From positions 1 through 16,839 of the forward strand of contig DTYK01000242.1 of the NCBI GenBank assembly GCA_012961925.1: a stretch of DNA of 16,839 bases, in the 5' to 3' direction. This document shows, one piece after another, positions 1 through 8,445 of the stretch; the first letter of the stretch is position 1; each line of letters begins with the position of its first letter. The translations under genes and the position numbers were made by a program. A model generated the notes under the pieces. That model made no database searches. It was not told the origin of the DNA and saw only the letters and a program-made list of their open reading frames with translations. This stretch comes from Candidatus Latescibacterota bacterium (lineage in GTDB: Bacteria > Latescibacterota > MVCY01 > DTYK01).

Positions 1-95
1 CAGATGATGGTGACCTATGGAAAGGAAGCGGGGAGTATTACCGGGCTTCCTGTTTAGTCCTGTTGGCGAGTTGTTAATGATAGGTGGAGGATTGG

Positions 96-407
96 ATGGC
101 ACTTGAGGTACTTGAGCAGATCAGGGAGGCTGAGGCTCGGGCCGAGAAGATGATAGAGGAGGCTGGTAAGGAGGCGGCGGAGAGTATAGAAGAAGCCAGG
201 GTCCAGCTAAAGTCAAGTATAGTATCGGCCGAGAAGGATTCCAAGGAGCTTATCAAAAGGAAGATAGAACTGGCGAGGGGAGAGGCCCAAAAGGAGATCA
301 AAAAGTTGAAAGAGAGAGGGGAGCGGTTGAGGAGAGAGATTCGAAGAAGGGCGGAGGCTCACCTCGAAGAAGCCATTGTACTTGTAATAGAAAGGATTGC
401 GAGGTAA
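96..407 (+). CDS. ntpF: V/A-type ATPase peripheral stalk subunit H
   Basis: First gene of the ATPase operon. It is about 103 residues, almost entirely charged coiled coil rich in Glu, Arg, Lys and Ala (heptad pattern from about residue 5 to 90), with no membrane segment. This matches the subunit called H or AhaH in archaea and NtpF in E. hirae, which pairs with subunit E to form the peripheral stalk linking the A3B3 head to subunit I. I chose the ATG at 96 because GGTGGAGG ends five bases before it; an in-frame GTG at 84 would add four residues but has no ribosome site. The stop TAA shares its last base with the ATG of the next gene, so translation is probably coupled. Family assignment rests on coiled-coil character, size and position; sequence of these stalk proteins is weakly conserved. 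Confidence 0.9.
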   Translation: MALEVLEQIREAEARAEKMIEEAGKEAAESIEEARVQLKSSIVSAEKDSKELIKRKIELARGEAQKEIKKLKERGERLRREIRRRAEAHLEEAIVLVIERIAR

Positions 408-2422
408 TGGCTGTCTCGTCAATGCAGAAGATACAGATCTTTGGGCATGTCTCTGTGAGGGACAGGATTATAGGAAAGCTGCAGGATATCGGCATTGTGC
501 ATGTTGTGGATGTCAGGGACAATTATGCCGATGCAGATCTGCCAGAGTTTGCAAAAGAGGCCCAAATCTCTACAGAAGATCTTGAAAACACCATTGCGGG
601 GCTGAAGTTTGCCAGTGAATATCTCAAAGGGTATGAAGAGGGCTCCGGGCTGCTGTCCAGCCTGGCCGGGACGAAGATATCACTCACTGAAGAGGAGTAT
701 ACCGAGGTCTGTAAGAAGTTCGACTATCAGAGGGTTGTCAGGAGGTGTTATGAGCTGGAGGCGAGGAAGACCGAGCTTGCCTCTTCTCTCAGGAGGCTCT
801 CCTCATTGAAAGAGCAACTTGAACCGTGGGGCCAGCTGCAAGTGCCCCTGGAGGAGATCAAGCCCACAAAGAGAACACAGGTATTCATCGGGACCACCTT
901 GAAGGAGAGTTTCGACAAACTACAGGAGAGACTACTCCAGTTGACCGATGAGTTCCACGCAATACTGGTCGGCTCAGGGAAGAGAGACTACATCGTGATT
1001 TTCTGCTCAAGAGAGCGTTCTTCTCAAATCGGGGACCTGCTTTCCGAATTCGGGTTCTCTGATTTTTCGATCCGCGGGTTTGAAGGCAGACCCCAGGAGA
1101 TAATTGATTGCCTGAAGGAGCAGATTGAGAGCCTCATCAGTGAACAGGAAGAGATTGACCATGAAGGAAGGCAGCTTGCTCAGCATCGCCCAAAACTTCT
1201 CCTCTTTATCGATTATTATTCCAACCTGCTCCGGCAAAAGCTTATTCAGCAAAGCTTTGCCAGTACTTCAAGGGCGTTTATGATAGAAGGATGGATAAAG
1301 AAAAGGGATGTTGACAGCCTTAGAACCACCCTTGAAGGCGAATTCGAGGCGGTGAGGGTCTTAGCAGTTGATCCATTGCCTGGCGAAGAGCCACCCGTAA
1401 TTTTAGAGAACAAGCGGGAAATACAGCCCTTTGAGATGATCACAGACCTGTATGGGACACCGAGCTATTTTGAAGTCGATCCTACCCCTGTTTTGGCCCC
1501 CTTTTTCATCCTATTCCTCGGGATGTGTCTCACTGATGCTGGATATGGTCTGGTGGTAACTCTGCTGTCCCTTTTAGCGCTCAAATTCCTGCGCCTGGGA
1601 AAAGGTATGAAGAGGTTGTTTCATGTCTCTTTCTGGGGCGGGCTGGGAACGATGGGGGTAGGGATATTGACAGGTGGCTATTTCGGTATCGACTTCAACA
1701 CCCTATCTCCATCCTTTGAAACCCTTAAAAGGGTCAGGGAAAGGCTCATGCTCTTCAGTCCCCTGGATAATCCCCTAACCTTCCTGAAAATAGCCCTTAT
1801 CTTTGGATTCGTCCACGTTTGCACCGGTATACTGATCAGGTTCTACAGGAACATCAGGGACGGGAGATTTATGGATGCCCTCCTGGATCAGGTAAGTTGG
1901 TTGGTACTTCTGAACGGATTGGTTCTATTCGGCCTTGGCAAGGCCGCTGTGTTAGAACCCGGAGCTGCTACGGCCGGTAAATGGATAGCTCTCACTTCAG
2001 GTCTGATCATTGTCCTCTTCGCCGGTAGGGATAGAAAGGGCATTATCGGTAGACTGGGAACAGGTTTGTTCTCGCTCTATAATATTACAGGGTATTTTGG
2101 AGATGTACTCTCCTATTCAAGGCTGTTAGCTCTTGGTATGGCCACCGGGGTAATCGCATTGGTGGTCAATACAATGGCAAAGATGGTGTCCAATATCCCG
2201 GTGATCGGTTTTCTGGCGATGGTGATACTCCTTGTGGTGGGACACATGGCCAATATAGGCATAAACATACTAAGCGGGTTCATACATACAATGAGGCTTC
2301 AGTTTGTCGAATTCTTCGGAAAGTTCTTCGAAGGGAACGGTAAGCGATTTGATCCCTTTGAAAGGCGCTATCAGTTCGTACTGATCGCATCCCCTAAAAC
2401 ACCTAAATCAAAAGGAGGTTGA
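407..2422 (+). CDS. ntpI: V/A-type ATPase membrane subunit I (a-subunit homologue)
   Basis: This is the 671-residue stator membrane subunit that forms the two ion half-channels against the K ring. Residues 1 to about 355 are a soluble, partly coiled-coil arm that contacts the peripheral stalks. The rest holds about seven or eight hydrophobic segments, beginning at the FLGMCLTDAGYG motif near residue 370. The essential arginine is R572 in SYSRLLALG, preceded by GDVL as in bacterial NtpI. The C-terminal HTMRLQFVEFFGKFFEG block near 627-643 is also a family hallmark. Length is normal for the family. The ATG at 407 overlaps the stop of subunit H; a second in-frame ATG at 422 (MQKIQIFG) aligns better with usual N-termini, but has no clear ribosome site, so the start is uncertain by five residues. 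Confidence 0.96.
   Translation: MAVSSMQKIQIFGHVSVRDRIIGKLQDIGIVHVVDVRDNYADADLPEFAKEAQISTEDLENTIAGLKFASEYLKGYEEGSGLLSSLAGTKISLTEEEYTEVCKKFDYQRVVRRCYELEARKTELASSLRRLSSLKEQLEPWGQLQVPLEEIKPTKRTQVFIGTTLKESFDKLQERLLQLTDEFHAILVGSGKRDYIVIFCSRERSSQIGDLLSEFGFSDFSIRGFEGRPQEIIDCLKEQIESLISEQEEIDHEGRQLAQHRPKLLLFIDYYSNLLRQKLIQQSFASTSRAFMIEGWIKKRDVDSLRTTLEGEFEAVRVLAVDPLPGEEPPVILENKREIQPFEMITDLYGTPSYFEVDPTPVLAPFFILFLGMCLTDAGYGLVVTLLSLLALKFLRLGKGMKRLFHVSFWGGLGTMGVGILTGGYFGIDFNTLSPSFETLKRVRERLMLFSPLDNPLTFLKIALIFGFVHVCTGILIRFYRNIRDGRFMDALLDQVSWLVLLNGLVLFGLGKAAVLEPGAATAGKWIALTSGLIIVLFAGRDRKGIIGRLGTGLFSLYNITGYFGDVLSYSRLLALGMATGVIALVVNTMAKMVSNIPVIGFLAMVILLVVGHMANIGINILSGFIHTMRLQFVEFFGKFFEGNGKRFDPFERRYQFVLIASPKTPKSKGG
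2412..2419 (+). promoter_or_regulatory. Very strong Shine-Dalgarno site for subunit K
   Basis: AAGGAGGT lies inside the last codons of subunit I and six bases before the ATG of subunit K. It is the most complete anti-16S match in the operon; most other genes have only four- to six-base matches. Subunit K is needed in about ten copies per complex, so a stronger ribosome site here makes sense as translational control of stoichiometry (inference). Confidence 0.75.
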
Positions 2423-2425
2423 TAT

Positions 2426-2908
2426 ATGACCGGTCTTGAGATAGCGTTGATAGGGGTTGGTCTTGCCGTGATACTGGCAGGTATAGGGTCAGCGATAGGT
2501 GTTGGGGTGACCGCACAGGTGGCCAATGGCGTCATGAGTGAAGAGCCCGAACTTTTCGGAAGGGTTCTTCTGCTCACAGCCCTGCCCGGGACGCAGGGGA
2601 TCTACGGCTTTCTGGTAGGTTTCCTGGTGATAATGAAGTTAGGGCTTATCGGGACCACCACAGGGATCCCTCTCTTCAAAACCCTCACGGTTGGACAGGG
2701 CTGGCAGCTTTTTTTAAGTTGCCTTCCCATCGCCTTTGCTGGAATTTTCTCCGCAATCCATCAGGGAAGGGTCTGTGCCACTGGCGTGGAGATGACTGCA
2801 AAGCAACCCGGCGGGGCCGGAAAGGCCATGGTCTTGGCCGTCTTTGTCGAGTTCTACGCAGTGCTGGGGCTCCTTGCTTCGATATTGCTCATCTACAGAA
2901 ATTGGTAG
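2426..2908 (+). CDS. ntpK: V-type ATPase c-ring (rotor) subunit K, predicted Na+-binding
   Basis: 160-residue proteolipid with four transmembrane helices arranged as two related hairpins (about 4-31, 46-75, 88-117, 132-157), the doubled c-subunit form. The ion-carrying carboxylate is E142 in VEFYAVLGLL of helix 4. The N-terminal hairpin has LPGTQG at 53-58 and no second carboxylate, as in E. hirae NtpK. The known NtpK sodium ligands L61, T64, Q65, Q110 and E139, plus the hydrogen-bonding Y68, correspond to L53, T56, Q57, Q113, E142 and Y60, with identical spacing inside each hairpin. A sodium-translocating ring is therefore predicted; this is inference from residues recalled from the E. hirae structure, not a measurement. 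The gene lies 3 bases after subunit I. A 122-base gap follows it. Confidence 0.96.
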   Translation: MTGLEIALIGVGLAVILAGIGSAIGVGVTAQVANGVMSEEPELFGRVLLLTALPGTQGIYGFLVGFLVIMKLGLIGTTTGIPLFKTLTVGQGWQLFLSCLPIAFAGIFSAIHQGRVCATGVEMTAKQPGGAGKAMVLAVFVEFYAVLGLLASILLIYRNW

Positions 2909-3030
2909 AGGCGCGGAAGAGGTTGTTGAGAGCACAAGATGGGTTCCTGACCCTCTGTGGTGGAATTATATAACCCAGGTTCGTGAAATATCGAATGAAC
3001 ACCGAAACAACAATGGAGTAGGAGAGATAG
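2909..3030 (+). other. 122-base spacer between subunits K and E
   Basis: No open frame here looks genuine. It contains a small GGGT-TCCTG-ACCC hairpin, a TATATA box near 2968 with only a poor -35 seventeen bases upstream, and the ribosome site of subunit E. It could hold an RNA-processing or weak internal start site that sets K apart from the downstream genes, but nothing in it is decisive. Confidence 0.3.
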
Positions 3031-3639
3031 ATGGCTGTTGAGGCGATTATCGATAAGATAATGGCCGACGCCAAGGCCGAGGCCGAAGAGATAAAGCAAA
3101 AGGCGGAGAAAGAGATTGAGAAGATAAAAGAAGAGCAGCGGGCGAATATAGAGCGAATCAGGGTTTCTGCAGAAGAGGAAGGCAAGATCCAGGCAGAGGA
3201 GGAGAAGAGGAGGTTAATCTCTGCAGCGGAACTTGATCAGCGGCAGCGGCTCTTAAGGGAGAAACAGGATCTCATCGAAGAGACGTTTAAAAGGGCGATG
3301 AAAAGGGTGATTGAAATGGGCCGCGATGATTACTGCAGGCTGATCGAGGCGCTTTTGATTAAGGCGGTGGATGATGGCGATGAGGAGGTCATAATCTCCC
3401 CAAAGGATGAGGACAGGATTACCCAGGAGCTTCTTGAAAGGGTCAACCTGAAACTGAGCGAAGACGGGAGGAAAGGGCAACTGAAGTTGTCCGACAAGAC
3501 CAGGGAGATGGCCGGGGGGTTCGTCCTCACTAAGGGACGTAAGGAGGTCAACTGTTCTCTGGAATCCATCTTCTCCCTGGCCAGAGAGGAACTGGAGGGA
3601 GAGGTAGCAGGGATATTATTCGAGGATAAGGGCCCGTGA
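3031..3639 (+). CDS. ntpE: V/A-type ATPase peripheral stalk subunit E
   Basis: 202-residue soluble protein. Residues 1 to about 90 form a long Glu/Lys/Ala-rich coiled coil beginning MAVEAIIDKIMADAKAEAEE. Residues 100-200 form a mixed alpha/beta head with GGFVLTKGRKEVNCSLESIF near 160-180, a typical subunit E C-terminal signature. It pairs with subunit H as the stator rod that binds the top of the A3B3 head. AGGAGA lies five bases before the ATG. The gap of 122 bases before it is the longest inside the operon. Confidence 0.95.
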   Translation: MAVEAIIDKIMADAKAEAEEIKQKAEKEIEKIKEEQRANIERIRVSAEEEGKIQAEEEKRRLISAAELDQRQRLLREKQDLIEETFKRAMKRVIEMGRDDYCRLIEALLIKAVDDGDEEVIISPKDEDRITQELLERVNLKLSEDGRKGQLKLSDKTREMAGGFVLTKGRKEVNCSLESIFSLAREELEGEVAGILFEDKGP

Positions 3640-3658
3640 TACAGGAGCATCGGCGAAC

Positions 3659-4690
3659 ATGATAGAGGTTTCCAGATATCGACCTGCTTTTAAGCCGGAC
3701 CTCCGGTATGCATATGCTACAGGGAGGATCCGTGCGCTGGAGAGCCGTCAGCTAAGAAGGCAGGATATCGAGCGGCTCATCGAGGTCAGGCATCCGGAGG
3801 AGGCAGTCAGGATACTGACTGAGGGTGGCTATGGAGGAGAACTTCCAAGGTTAGAGGGGTGGTCAGACTTCGAATATATGCTGGAAATCCAGCAACGGAG
3901 TGTGATTGATCTGCTTTCTGAGCTATCCAAAGATACCTCTATCTCCGACCTCTTCCTGGAAAGATACGATTTCTATAACCTGAAGGTTCTGCTCAAGGCA
4001 AAGTATTCACACCAGGACCTTGACCATCTGCTCATCGGGATCGGGAGGACCTCGATTGACCTTTTGAAAAAAGCGGTGATGGAAAGTGACTACAGAGGGG
4101 TGTCCGGGGCCATAAAAGATATCATCGGGTGGGTTGACACGGTCTGGGAAGGGATGCTTGACCCCCAGCTCATCGATGTTGCGGTTGACAATAGGATGTA
4201 TGATCGTTTCCTTTCGATAGTTGTGCCCTTTGGGAATCGGTTTCTTCACGATTGGTTAAGGCTGGAGATTGATCTTGCAAATCTGCGAACCTTCCTCAGG
4301 CTGAAATGGCTGGGCCTTGAAGACATCATGGATCAGGTGTTGGTAAAGGGTGGCACAATCGAGGAGCTGAAATTTCTATCCCTTAGAGGAGAAAGCTGGG
4401 AAAGGGTAATCGAAGCCTTCAGGAAGACCGGATATGCGGATGTAGTGGCGGAAGGTGTTGGACATCTTCTCGATGCCAGTTCGTTTTCGCGGCTGGAATC
4501 GCTTTCGGACGGGCTGATCATCTCCTTTCTCAGACGGGCTAAATTACAGCCTTTTGGAATAGAACCCCTCATAGCCTATGTTCTATTAAGGGAATATGAG
4601 TTTAAGGCGGTAAGGGCAATTGTGGTCGGTAAAATGAACGGAGTGGCCGACGATTTGATAAGGGAAAGAGTAGTCAATGGATATGTCTGA
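3659..4690 (+). CDS. ntpC: V/A-type ATPase central-stalk socket subunit C
   Basis: 343-residue soluble helical protein of the V-ATPase subunit C / AC39 family (yeast subunit d type). It is the funnel that couples the D-F shaft to the top of the K ring. Visible signatures are YAYATGRIRALESRQL near residue 19, the repeated acidic-helical segments, and the FEYMLEIQQRSVIDLL stretch near 80. Length is normal for this family (about 330-350). AGGAG lies about 11 bases before the ATG, a rather long spacing. Its 3' end overlaps the first possible start codon of subunit F by 14 bases. Confidence 0.94.
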   Translation: MIEVSRYRPAFKPDLRYAYATGRIRALESRQLRRQDIERLIEVRHPEEAVRILTEGGYGGELPRLEGWSDFEYMLEIQQRSVIDLLSELSKDTSISDLFLERYDFYNLKVLLKAKYSHQDLDHLLIGIGRTSIDLLKKAVMESDYRGVSGAIKDIIGWVDTVWEGMLDPQLIDVAVDNRMYDRFLSIVVPFGNRFLHDWLRLEIDLANLRTFLRLKWLGLEDIMDQVLVKGGTIEELKFLSLRGESWERVIEAFRKTGYADVVAEGVGHLLDASSFSRLESLSDGLIISFLRRAKLQPFGIEPLIAYVLLREYEFKAVRAIVVGKMNGVADDLIRERVVNGYV

Positions 4691-5081
4691 TAGTCCAGCA
4701 CAGGACAGGAGTCAGGAGACGCAGAGTATGGGAGCCGTAAAGGGTTGGCCTCCTGCTGGTTCAAAAGTAGCCGTGATCGGGGATCGGGAGTCAGTCCTGC
4801 TCTTTAAAGCTGCCGGCGTCAGGGTATATCCTGTGAAGGAAATACATGAGGCAGAGCAGGCCTTCGACGATCTGGTGCGGTCCGATTATGTCGTGATATT
4901 TATCACCGAAGAGCTGGCAGAGAAAATTTCTCATAGACTTCAGGAGTATGCCTTAAAGCCCTTGCCGGTTGTTGTTCCTATCCCCAACATTAGAGGCAGC
5001 GTCGGATATGGATTTGACAGAGTTCGTGATACCGTAAAGAAGGCCGTTGGCGCAGATATATTAAAGCATAAAGAGGGATAA
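4677..5081 (+). CDS. ntpG: V/A-type ATPase central shaft subunit F
   Basis: 134-residue version of a subunit usually about 100-110 residues long (called F in archaea, NtpG in E. hirae). The family core starts at KVAVIGDRESVLLFKAAGV near residue 30 and includes VIFITEELAEKI and the PLPVVVPIPN segment, the Rossmann-like fold that binds subunit D in the rotor. The extra N-terminus is not conserved-looking. An internal ATG at 4728 is preceded by AGGAG nine bases upstream and would give a 117-residue protein that no longer overlaps subunit C. I keep the longest frame, but the 4728 start is at least as likely. Confidence 0.92.
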   Translation: MDMSDSPAQDRSQETQSMGAVKGWPPAGSKVAVIGDRESVLLFKAAGVRVYPVKEIHEAEQAFDDLVRSDYVVIFITEELAEKISHRLQEYALKPLPVVVPIPNIRGSVGYGFDRVRDTVKKAVGADILKHKEG

Positions 5082-5191
5082 AGAGGACGCTGCGGAGGCA
5101 CTGTTTGAGTAAGACTTAATCGTGAACGTCCCTGTGCGGGGGCGCCATGAAGGTCCGGTCAGGGAGAGGTGATATAGGAAGCGAGGAAGAG

Positions 5192-7003
5192 ATGAAAGAA
5201 GTGGAAGGTGTCGGTCGTATAGTGAAGGTCTCAGGCCCTCTGGTTGTGGCCGAGGGGATGGGTGATGCGAGGATGTTTGATGTTGTCAGGGTGAGTGAGA
5301 GGAGACTCATTGGAGAGATAATAGAATTGCAGGGTGAGAGGGCCTTCATTCAGGTTTACGAGAACACAGGGGGATTGGGACCTGGTGAGCCCGTCTATAT
5401 GACAGGTGAACCGTTGAGCGTTGAATTGGGCCCCGGGCTGGTTGGATCGATATATGATGGTATCCAGAGGCCGCTTGACATCATCAAGGACCAGACAGGG
5501 GACTACATAACCAGAGGTATAGATATCCCTTCTCTGGACAGGGAGAAGACCTGGCACTTTGTTCCTTCCGTAAAGATCGGGGAGAAAGTCACAGCTGGCG
5601 ACATATTAGGAACGGTGCAGGAGACTCCACTTGTCACTCACAGGGTAATAGTTCCGTTAGGGATTGAGGGTATGGTGGAGGAGATAAAGGAGGGCACCTT
5701 TCGGGTCGAAGAGGCCGTTGCCAGGATAAGGACTGATGCTGGCCTCCGGGATCTGACGATGTTTCAACGATGGCCTGTGAGAAGCCCCCGTCCTTACAGG
5801 AACAAACTTGTTCCGAACATACCTCTCATAACCGGGCAGAGGGTTATAGACACCTTCTTTCCGGTTGGAAAGGGTGGAACAGCATGTGTGCCCGGCCCCT
5901 TTGGTTCAGGCAAGACTGTGATACAGCATCAGCTTGCCAAATGGTCTGATGCCGATATAATTGTCTTCATAGGATGCGGTGAGCGTGGCAATGAGATGGC
6001 AAGCGTTCTGTTAGAGTTCCCCGAGCTTACCGATCCAAGGACCGGCAGGCCATTGATGGAAAGGACAGTGTTGGTCGCCAACACCTCTAACATGCCTGTG
6101 GCAGCAAGGGAGGCCTCCGTTTACACCGGTATCACGATCGCCGAATACTTCCGCGATATGGGCTATGACGTGGCCCTCATGGCAGATTCCACCTCACGAT
6201 GGGCAGAGGCCATGAGGGAGATGTCGGGAAGGCTTGAAGAGATGCCGGGAGAGGAGGGTTACCCGGCCTACCTCGGGACCCGCATAGCGGAGTTTTACGA
6301 AAGGGCTGGTAAGGTCGTCTGCCTTGGCAACGACGGAAGAGAGAGTTCCCTGACCGTCATTGGATCTGTATCTCCACCAGGAGGTGATCTGGCCGATCCT
6401 GTAGTTCAGTCAACCCTCAGGGTGGTCAAGGTCTTCTGGAGCCTGGAAGACCAACTGGCTTATCAGAGGCATTTTCCTGCAATAAGCTGGCTTAACAGCT
6501 ATTCCCTCTATTACAGTAACCTGGAAGATTACCTAACCAGAGAAGTCCGTGAGGATTTTACCCAGCTTAGGACCCAGGCGATGAGGTTGCTCCAGCAGGA
6601 GGCTGATCTCCAGGAGATCGTCAAGCTGGTAGGGATAGAAGCGCTGTCACCAGGCGATAGGCTCATCCTTGAGATCGCCAGATCGATCAGAGAGGATTTT
6701 CTGCACCAGAACGCCTTCATGGAGGCCGACACCTACACCTCATTGAAGAAACAGTGCGGCATATTGAAGTTGATTCTCACGCTGTACGATCTTTCGAAGG
6801 AAGCCCTGGAAGGAGGAGTGACCATCGAACAGCTCTCTAACCTTAAGGTCAGAGAAGAAATAGCGAGGGCGAAATTTACTCCTGAGGATCAGCTCGACCA
6901 GTTCGAGGCCATTGGTACAAGGATGGAGACCGAAATCCAAGGGTTAGTCAGAGGGTCTGAAGAGGTTGAGATGACGGAGTCCGCTGAACGTCTTGGAAGT
7001 TAA
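5192..7003 (+). CDS. ntpA: V/A-type ATPase catalytic subunit A
   Basis: Catalytic ATP-hydrolysing or synthesising subunit of the A3B3 head, 603 residues from this start. Numbering from this ATG: Walker A GPFGSGKT at 235-242 (K241), catalytic glutamate E264 in GCGERGNEM, Walker B ending at D332 in MADSTSRWAEA, and SPPGGD at 394-399. The A-specific non-homologous insertion lies before the nucleotide-binding domain (about 100-175). The start is chosen because GAGG lies five bases before the ATG at 5192 and MKEVEGVGRIVKVSGPLVV looks like the usual N-terminus. An in-frame ATG at 5147, after GGGGGCGCC, would add 15 residues. It follows subunit F after an about 110-base spacer. Confidence 0.97.
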   Translation: MKEVEGVGRIVKVSGPLVVAEGMGDARMFDVVRVSERRLIGEIIELQGERAFIQVYENTGGLGPGEPVYMTGEPLSVELGPGLVGSIYDGIQRPLDIIKDQTGDYITRGIDIPSLDREKTWHFVPSVKIGEKVTAGDILGTVQETPLVTHRVIVPLGIEGMVEEIKEGTFRVEEAVARIRTDAGLRDLTMFQRWPVRSPRPYRNKLVPNIPLITGQRVIDTFFPVGKGGTACVPGPFGSGKTVIQHQLAKWSDADIIVFIGCGERGNEMASVLLEFPELTDPRTGRPLMERTVLVANTSNMPVAAREASVYTGITIAEYFRDMGYDVALMADSTSRWAEAMREMSGRLEEMPGEEGYPAYLGTRIAEFYERAGKVVCLGNDGRESSLTVIGSVSPPGGDLADPVVQSTLRVVKVFWSLEDQLAYQRHFPAISWLNSYSLYYSNLEDYLTREVREDFTQLRTQAMRLLQQEADLQEIVKLVGIEALSPGDRLILEIARSIREDFLHQNAFMEADTYTSLKKQCGILKLILTLYDLSKEALEGGVTIEQLSNLKVREEIARAKFTPEDQLDQFEAIGTRMETEIQGLVRGSEEVEMTESAERLGS

Positions 7004-7058
7004 TGCTTCAGCATTTCGCGTTATGAAGCGGGGTTAGCTTTAATTGGGGGAAAGAAAT

Positions 7059-8444
7059 ATGCAGAAAGAGTACAGGACGATCAGGGAGATAGCTGGGCCC
7101 CTGGTTCTGGTTGAGGAAGTGGAAGGTGTGAAGTTCGAGGAACTGGTGGAACTGGAGCTTCCCACCGGAGAGAAGAGGAGAGGCAGGGTCCTTGAGGTTG
7201 ACAAGGACATGGCATTGATACAGTTGTTCGAGGGAACAACCGGGGTGGATGTGTTCAAAAGCAAGGTGAGGTTCCTCGGGAAAGGTATCGAGCTTGGACT
7301 ATCCATTGACGTTCTGGGAAGGATCTTTGATGGTTTAGGGAGGCCTATCGATGGGGGGCCAAATATCCTTCCTGAAAAGAGGCTTGATATTTCGGGAAGT
7401 CCGATCAATCCCTATGCGAGGGCGTATCCCTCGGAATTTATACAGACGGGCATATCGGCCATAGATGGACTTAACACCCTTGTCAGGGGTCAGAAGCTCC
7501 CCATATTTTCCGGTTCAGGTCTGCCTCATAACCGGCTGGCAGCGCAGATTGCCAGGCAGGCAAAGGTCTTGGGGAAAGAGGAGAAATTTGCCGTTGTATT
7601 CGCGGCAATGGGTATAACCTTCGAAGAGGCAGACTACTTCATTCAGGATTTCAGAAGTACCGGTGCCATTGATAGATCTGTGCTTTTCATGAACTTGGCG
7701 GATGATCCTGCCATTGAAAGGATAGCCACCCCCAGGATGGCCCTTACCTGTGCCGAATACCTGGCCTTCGACAAGGATATGCATGTACTGGTCATACTCA
7801 CCGATATGACCAACTACGCCGAGGCCCTGCGTGAGATCTCTGCAGCGAGGAAGGAGATCCCTGGACGCAGGGGTTATCCGGGATATCTCTACACGGACCT
7901 TTCGACCATATATGAAAGGGCCGGACGGATTAAAGGCAAGAATGGTTCTATAACCCAGATCCCTATTTTAACCATGCCCGAGGATGATAAGACCCATCCT
8001 ATCCCTGATCTCACAGGATATATCACGGAGGGCCAGATAATACTGTCCAGGGCGCTGTATAAGAAGGGGATTACCCCTCCGATAGACGTTCTTCCATCGC
8101 TCTCCAGGTTAAAGGATAGAGGGATTGGTAGGGGAAAGACACGGGAGGACCATTCGGACCTTTTCAATCAGTTGTTTGCCGCCTATGCCAGGGGCAAGGA
8201 GGCGCAGGAACTGGCCGTCATCCTCGGAGAGGCAGCCCTGTCCGATATGGATCGGGTGTATTATGACTTCGCTGATGAGTTTGAGAGAAGATACGTTGCC
8301 CAGGGCGAGGATGAAGACAGGCCGATCGAGCAGACCCTGGATCTGGGATGGCAACTCCTGTCGGTCTTCCCGACCTCGGAGTTAAAGAGGGTCAGACCCG
8401 AGTGGATAGAGAAATATTTCTCTAAGCTTAAAGAGGCAGCATGA
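7059..8444 (+). CDS. ntpB: V/A-type ATPase regulatory subunit B
   Basis: Non-catalytic nucleotide-binding subunit of the head, 461 residues. The P-loop is degenerate (SGSGLPHN, 151-158), as expected for B. It supplies the arginine finger, R350 in PSLSRL, to the catalytic site of A. DMTNYAEALREIS near 249-261 and PGRRGYPGYLYTDL near 268 are B-subunit hallmarks. The start is the ATG at 7059 with GGGGGAAAG about eight bases upstream; an in-frame TTG at 7044 would add five residues but overlaps that purine-rich site. The stop is one base from the ATG of subunit D. Confidence 0.97.
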   Translation: MQKEYRTIREIAGPLVLVEEVEGVKFEELVELELPTGEKRRGRVLEVDKDMALIQLFEGTTGVDVFKSKVRFLGKGIELGLSIDVLGRIFDGLGRPIDGGPNILPEKRLDISGSPINPYARAYPSEFIQTGISAIDGLNTLVRGQKLPIFSGSGLPHNRLAAQIARQAKVLGKEEKFAVVFAAMGITFEEADYFIQDFRSTGAIDRSVLFMNLADDPAIERIATPRMALTCAEYLAFDKDMHVLVILTDMTNYAEALREISAARKEIPGRRGYPGYLYTDLSTIYERAGRIKGKNGSITQIPILTMPEDDKTHPIPDLTGYITEGQIILSRALYKKGITPPIDVLPSLSRLKDRGIGRGKTREDHSDLFNQLFAAYARGKEAQELAVILGEAALSDMDRVYYDFADEFERRYVAQGEDEDRPIEQTLDLGWQLLSVFPTSELKRVRPEWIEKYFSKLKEAA

Positions 8445-8445
8445 T

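Noticed and set aside
1..57. Open frame reading QMMVTYGKEAGSITGLPV to a TAG at 55-57, possibly the end of an upstream gene
   Set aside because: Too short to recognise. A second frame (3-77, stop TAA) is equally open, so neither can be supported.
7005..7029. Inverted repeat GCTTCA...TGAAGC between subunits A and B
   Set aside because: Six-base arms with a 13-base loop and no T-run; likely chance, and a terminator in mid-operon would be unexpected.
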